Shown here piece by piece: positions 60,690 to 64,000 of a stretch of DNA of 64,000 nucleotides. The stretch's first letter is position 1. The number at the start of each line of letters is the position of its first letter. A program made the position numbers and the translations under genes. The stretch is from Puniceicoccaceae bacterium (GTDB taxonomy: Bacteria; Verrucomicrobiota; Verrucomicrobiia; Opitutales; Coraliomargaritaceae). The notes under the pieces were generated by a model. That model searched no databases. It was given only the letters and a program-made list of their open reading frames with translations, and was not told where the DNA came from. Location: NCBI GenBank assembly GCA_902587165.1, contig CACIKF010000006.1, positions 31,888-95,887 of the forward strand, read 5' to 3'.

Positions 60690-61955
60690 ATGGCAACCGA
60701 AGTAAAAATACCCGCAATGGGTGAATCAATTAGTAGTGGCATTCTTGCCGCTTGGCACGTCAAGAACGGTGACTACGTCCAAAAGGACCAAGTTCTTTAT
60801 GAGTTAGAAACTGATAAAATAACCTCGGAAGGGACTGCTGAAGTCGGAGGGGTAATTACTATCCAGGTAGAAGCCGATGAAGAGGTCGATGTTGGCCAAA
60901 TCATTGCCTCGATTGACGAAAGTGCAGTAGATACTCCTGCCGAAAAGATAGCTAACATGCCAGAAGCAGATTATGCTGTGGTTGAAGCGGTCGATTCCAT
61001 TGTGACTACAGATGCTTCGGTCGAAGCGAAGGCAGATCCAGTGGATACACTCTCACCTGCTGCTCGCAAAGCTGCCGAAGAAACAGGCGTCGACACTGTT
61101 AATATTTCTGGCAGCGGCAAAGATGGTCGCGTCATGAAAAGCGACATTATCGATGCATCGAAAAATTCATCATCTGAGGAAACCGCAACCAGCCCTATAC
61201 TATCCCCTAACCCAGCTAAATTTGTTGCATCAGTAAAACCCTCTCCCTTGCAAGGCGGACGTGAGATTCGCAAAAAGATGTCACCGCTCCGCCGTAAAAT
61301 CGCTGAGCGCCTCGTCGCCGCAACACAAGAAGCCGCCATGCTGACGACCTTTAACGAAGTCGACATGAGTGCGGTGATTAAACTGCGAAAAGAAAATCAA
61401 GATAGATTCGTTGAAAGACACGGTCTAAAGCTCGGATTCATGTCCTTCTTTACCAAGGCCGTGACTCACGCCCTTCAAGCCATACCAGAAGTCAACGCGC
61501 GGATCGAAGGGAACGAAGTTGTTACCCAGCAGTTTTATGATATTGGTGTCGCCGTTGGTACCGAAAAAGGACTTATGGTGCCTGTCCTTCGCGACTGTGA
61601 TCAAAAGGGGTTTGCCGAAATCGAAGGCGATATCATCAGTTACGCGAAAGCCGCCCGCGATGGTAAGATACAAATGAGCGATCTTGAGGGTGGTGTCTTT
61701 ACTATCTCTAATGGTGGTATCTACGGCTCCATGCTTAGCACACCCATCATCAATTACCCACAGCCTGCCATCCTCGGATTGCACAACATCACTGAGCGTG
61801 CCGTCGTCATTAATGGCGAGATCGTGGCACGTCCTATGATGTATCTCGCGCTTAGCTATGATCATCGCCTGATCGATGGCAAAGAAGCCGTCACCTTCCT
61901 CGTGAAAGTCAAAGAAGCGATCGAAGATCCTGCCCGACTTTTATTTGGGATCTAA
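60690..61955 (+). CDS. sucB: 2-oxoglutarate dehydrogenase E2 (dihydrolipoyl succinyltransferase)
   Basis: 421 residues. Lipoyl domain 1-78 with the modified Lys in [10 protein letters not shown] (K43). A flexible Ala/Pro/Glu-rich linker follows, then the E1/E3-binding domain [14 protein letters not shown] (about 115-150), a second linker, and the catalytic domain (190-421) ending in [12 protein letters not shown] with the catalytic His and Asp. One lipoyl domain is normal for SucB. It forms the core of the complex and makes succinyl-CoA. Confidence 0.95.
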   Translation: MATEVKIPAMGESISSGILAAWHVKNGDYVQKDQVLYELETDKITSEGTAEVGGVITIQVEADEEVDVGQIIASIDESAVDTPAEKIANMPEADYAVVEAVDSIVTTDASVEAKADPVDTLSPAARKAAEETGVDTVNISGSGKDGRVMKSDIIDASKNSSSEETATSPILSPNPAKFVASVKPSPLQGGREIRKKMSPLRRKIAERLVAATQEAAMLTTFNEVDMSAVIKLRKENQDRFVERHGLKLGFMSFFTKAVTHALQAIPEVNARIEGNEVVTQQFYDIGVAVGTEKGLMVPVLRDCDQKGFAEIEGDIISYAKAARDGKIQMSDLEGGVFTISNGGIYGSMLSTPIINYPQPAILGLHNITERAVVINGEIVARPMMYLALSYDHRLIDGKEAVTFLVKVKEAIEDPARLLFGI

Positions 61956-61995
61956 GGCTTTGTAATAAGCTATCATCCATTTCCTATAAATTCCT

Positions 61996-63402
61996 ATGTC
62001 TGAAGAAAAAACATTCGATCTTATTATCATCGGTTCAGGTCCCGGCGGTTATGTCGCCGCGATCCGAGGCGCACAACTAGGCCTTAAAACTGCTATCATC
62101 GAGAAGGACGAAAATCTTGGCGGCACTTGCTTGAATGTTGGCTGCATACCGAGCAAGGCGCTTCTTCACTCGACCGAGATGTATCACTTTGCAGGCCATG
62201 GTGCAGAAGCGCACGGTATCGATCTCACAAACCTATCAATTAGTATTGAGAAGCTCATGGCTAAGAAGTCGAAGACGGTCGACCAGTTGCGGGGTGGTGT
62301 CCAGCATTTGATGAAGGCGAATAAGATCAAGGTTTTCAGTGGCCTCGGTATGTTGGCAGGCGACCGCAGGGTGCGTATCAAGGAGAAAAACGATGAGACT
62401 ATGCTCACAGGTAAGCATATCATAGTTGCAACAGGCTCAACAAGCATCGAACTACCCTTCCTTGAATTTGATGGTGAAACTGTCGTCAGCAGTGACCAAG
62501 CTATCGCCTTTGATAAGATACCCGAAAGACTAGCTGTTGTCGGTGCAGGTGCCATCGGCCTTGAGTTAGGCTCCGTATGGGCACGACTCGGCTCACAAGT
62601 TGATGTGATTGAATTTTTACCTGCCATCGCGCCAAGCTTTGACAAGGATGTTTCTAAAATGGCTGAGAGACTTTTCAAAAAACAGGGACTGAACTTCCAT
62701 TTAAAGACAAAAGTTACTGGGCTGAAAAAGTCTAAAGGCAAATCAATCTTAACAGCTGAAAAAGACGGCAAAGAAATAGAGTTTGAGGCGGACAAGGTGC
62801 TCGTCGCGGTTGGCCGTAAGCCTTACACAGATCGACTCGGACTCGACGTCGTCGGTATCGAAACTGACGTCAAGGGTCGTATACCGGTAGACATGCATTT
62901 CAAGACATCGGCTGACGGTGTTTATGCAATTGGCGATGTTATTCCCGGTCCCATGCTTGCGCACAAGGCAGAGGAAGAAGGTGTGGCCTGTGTTGAGCGG
63001 ATCGCTGGCCAAGCGGGGCATGTCAATTACAAGGCCATTCCCAATGTCATCTACACCGAACCAGAGATTGCTAGTGTCGGCCAAACTGAAGCTATGCTCA
63101 AAGAAGCAGGCATTGATTTCAAGTCAGGCAAGTTCAACTTGGCGGGTAATGGCCGTGCCATTGCCACGGATGCGACCGACGGCTTTGTTAAAGTTACTGC
63201 TTGCAGAAAAACGGATAAGATTCTCGGCGTGCAAGTCATCGCCAAGAGTGGTTCCGAGCTGATTGCTTCTGCCGTCACGCACATGGAATATGGCGGTAGC
63301 GCTGAAGATTTAGGTCGAACGATCCATGCGCATCCGACCTTAAGTGAAGCCATGAAAGAGGCCGCTCTCGCTGTCGATGGTAATGCGATCCACAGCACCT
63401 GA
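61996..63402 (+). CDS. lpd: Dihydrolipoyl dehydrogenase (E3)
   Basis: 468 residues. FAD-binding [17 protein letters not shown], redox disulphide [16 protein letters not shown]-binding [19 protein letters not shown], and the second FAD motif in [21 protein letters not shown]. The C-terminal HAHPTLSEA contains the active-site His and Glu. It reoxidises the lipoyl group and makes NADH. It may also serve other lipoyl complexes. Third gene of the sucA-sucB-lpd unit. Confidence 0.96.
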   Translation: MSEEKTFDLIIIGSGPGGYVAAIRGAQLGLKTAIIEKDENLGGTCLNVGCIPSKALLHSTEMYHFAGHGAEAHGIDLTNLSISIEKLMAKKSKTVDQLRGGVQHLMKANKIKVFSGLGMLAGDRRVRIKEKNDETMLTGKHIIVATGSTSIELPFLEFDGETVVSSDQAIAFDKIPERLAVVGAGAIGLELGSVWARLGSQVDVIEFLPAIAPSFDKDVSKMAERLFKKQGLNFHLKTKVTGLKKSKGKSILTAEKDGKEIEFEADKVLVAVGRKPYTDRLGLDVVGIETDVKGRIPVDMHFKTSADGVYAIGDVIPGPMLAHKAEEEGVACVERIAGQAGHVNYKAIPNVIYTEPEIASVGQTEAMLKEAGIDFKSGKFNLAGNGRAIATDATDGFVKVTACRKTDKILGVQVIAKSGSELIASAVTHMEYGGSAEDLGRTIHAHPTLSEAMKEAALAVDGNAIHST

Positions 63403-63483
63403 CCAATTGAATTACCTCCTGTAGCGGTCGCATTAATTAGACTGTAATTTGTGCAGTGCCTACTTATTGATGGTAGTTCAATA

Positions 63484-64000
63484 TTAGATCCAGTCTTCGC
63501 CCTTAGATTTGAGTGCATGGGCCAATTCCCGTGCGAAGAATGGACCGCGATAGATCCAGCCAGTGTAAACCTGTATCATTGAGGCACCTGCGTCGATTTT
63601 TTCGCCCGCAGCTTCGACAGAGTCAATGCCGCCGACGCCGATTATCGGCAATTTGCCCTCGGTCGCTTTGTATATGTAGTTGATTACATCATTTGAGCGT
63701 TTACGGATAAAATCCCCACCGCTAAGACCACCCTTCTCTGTGCTAGACATACCCCTTGGACGTTGGATCGTCGTATTTGTTGCAATGATACCGTCATAAT
63801 TGAGCTCTAATAGGACACCAACAATCTCGTCGACTTCCTTAAATGTGAGATCAGGCGCAATTTTAAGCAATAGAGGGTGTGGATCACGGCCTAGCTTCTT
63901 GGCCTGTGATAGGTTCTCCTCACGAATCGTTTTTAGGAGCTCATGCAAATAGGCTGCACCTTGAAGATCCCGCAGACCTTGTGTATTTGGGCTACTGATG
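63484..64000 (-). CDS. pyrD: Dihydroorotate dehydrogenase, quinone type (partial)
   Basis: The frame continues beyond the right edge, so only the C-terminal 172 residues or so are visible. Reading from the edge, ISSPNTQGLRDLQG is the class 2 PyrD mark, followed by KIAPDLTFKEVDEIV, IATNTTIQRP with the FMN-facing Thr and Asn, GGLSGGDFIR, and the phosphate loop GVGGIDSVEAAGEKIDAGASMIQVYTGWIYRGP. It oxidises dihydroorotate to orotate and passes electrons to quinone. Convergent with lpd, 81 bp away. Confidence 0.93.
   Translation of the reverse strand, partial: ISSPNTQGLRDLQGAAYLHELLKTIREENLSQAKKLGRDPHPLLLKIAPDLTFKEVDEIVGVLLELNYDGIIATNTTIQRPRGMSSTEKGGLSGGDFIRKRSNDVINYIYKATEGKLPIIGVGGIDSVEAAGEKIDAGASMIQVYTGWIYRGPFFARELAHALKSKGEDWI

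Overview
This is a gene-dense, roughly 48% GC (estimated by eye) stretch of a Gram-negative bacterial chromosome, almost entirely core metabolism and housekeeping. The gene content points to a marine-type Verrucomicrobiota of the class Opitutae (Puniceicoccales-like): a mcsA-mcsB-clpC operon without ctsR, a caa3-type oxidase cluster, VC0807-, DUF4013- and DUF420-type membrane proteins, a SUMT-HemD fusion, and very few Shine-Dalgarno sequences. The assignment is an inference from gene content, because the window carries no rRNA.

Layout. 44-7024: an exported unknown protein, a putative Na+/H+ antiporter followed by a lipoprotein with a PD-(D/E)XK-like signature, a CvfB/YitL-type S1 protein and a polyprenyl diphosphate synthase on the minus strand, then (from a 25-bp divergent gap) a DUF4013 membrane protein and an exported unknown. 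7196-12436: an intrinsic terminator, ilvE, then mcsA-mcsB-clpC (protein-arginine phosphorylation and Clp proteolysis). 12754-19135: acs, a VC0807 membrane protein, coaB, a PAS histidine kinase with no adjacent regulator, an HNH protein and a small lipoprotein. 19152-30053: a long minus-strand run holding gyrB, gyrA, tRNA-Val, ilvN, ilvC, hemC, a cobA-hemD fusion, a cyclophilin and a menH-like hydrolase. 30280-41331: an Rrf2 regulator, then the aa3/caa3 cytochrome oxidase cluster (ctaA, ctaB, DUF420, ctaC, ctaD, ctaE, ctaF, ctaG) followed by an SLC13-type transporter, with an azurin-like lipoprotein on the opposite strand inside it. 41695-47972: initiator tRNA-Met, a large conserved family of unknown function, a spermidine-synthase-like methyltransferase, malQ, lepB and a left-handed-beta-helix protein. 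48128-50536: an AT-rich patch with an SLC10A7-like transporter and an adenosine-deaminase-family enzyme. 50537-57693: hflX, an NRAMP homologue without the metal-binding motifs, two tandem HAD phosphatases, a thioesterase, shikimate kinase, an Fpg-family glycosylase that has lost its zinc finger, and an amidohydrolase. 57898-63402: sucA-sucB-lpd, the complete 2-oxoglutarate dehydrogenase. 63484-64000: the 3' part of pyrD, running off the right edge.

Together these genes describe an aerobic heterotroph with a haem a oxidase, a full 2-oxoglutarate dehydrogenase, acetate activation, branched-chain amino acid and haem/sirohaem synthesis, and McsB/ClpC protein quality control. I found no CRISPR array, prophage, insertion sequence, restriction cluster or other obvious defence island. 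The less ordinary items are the exported nuclease-like lipoprotein, the control region of mcsA-mcsB-clpC, the zincless Fpg, the NRAMP homologue lacking DPGN, the signal peptidase with a large insertion, an initiator tRNA that breaks the three-G:C rule, and a conserved 465-residue family of unknown function.
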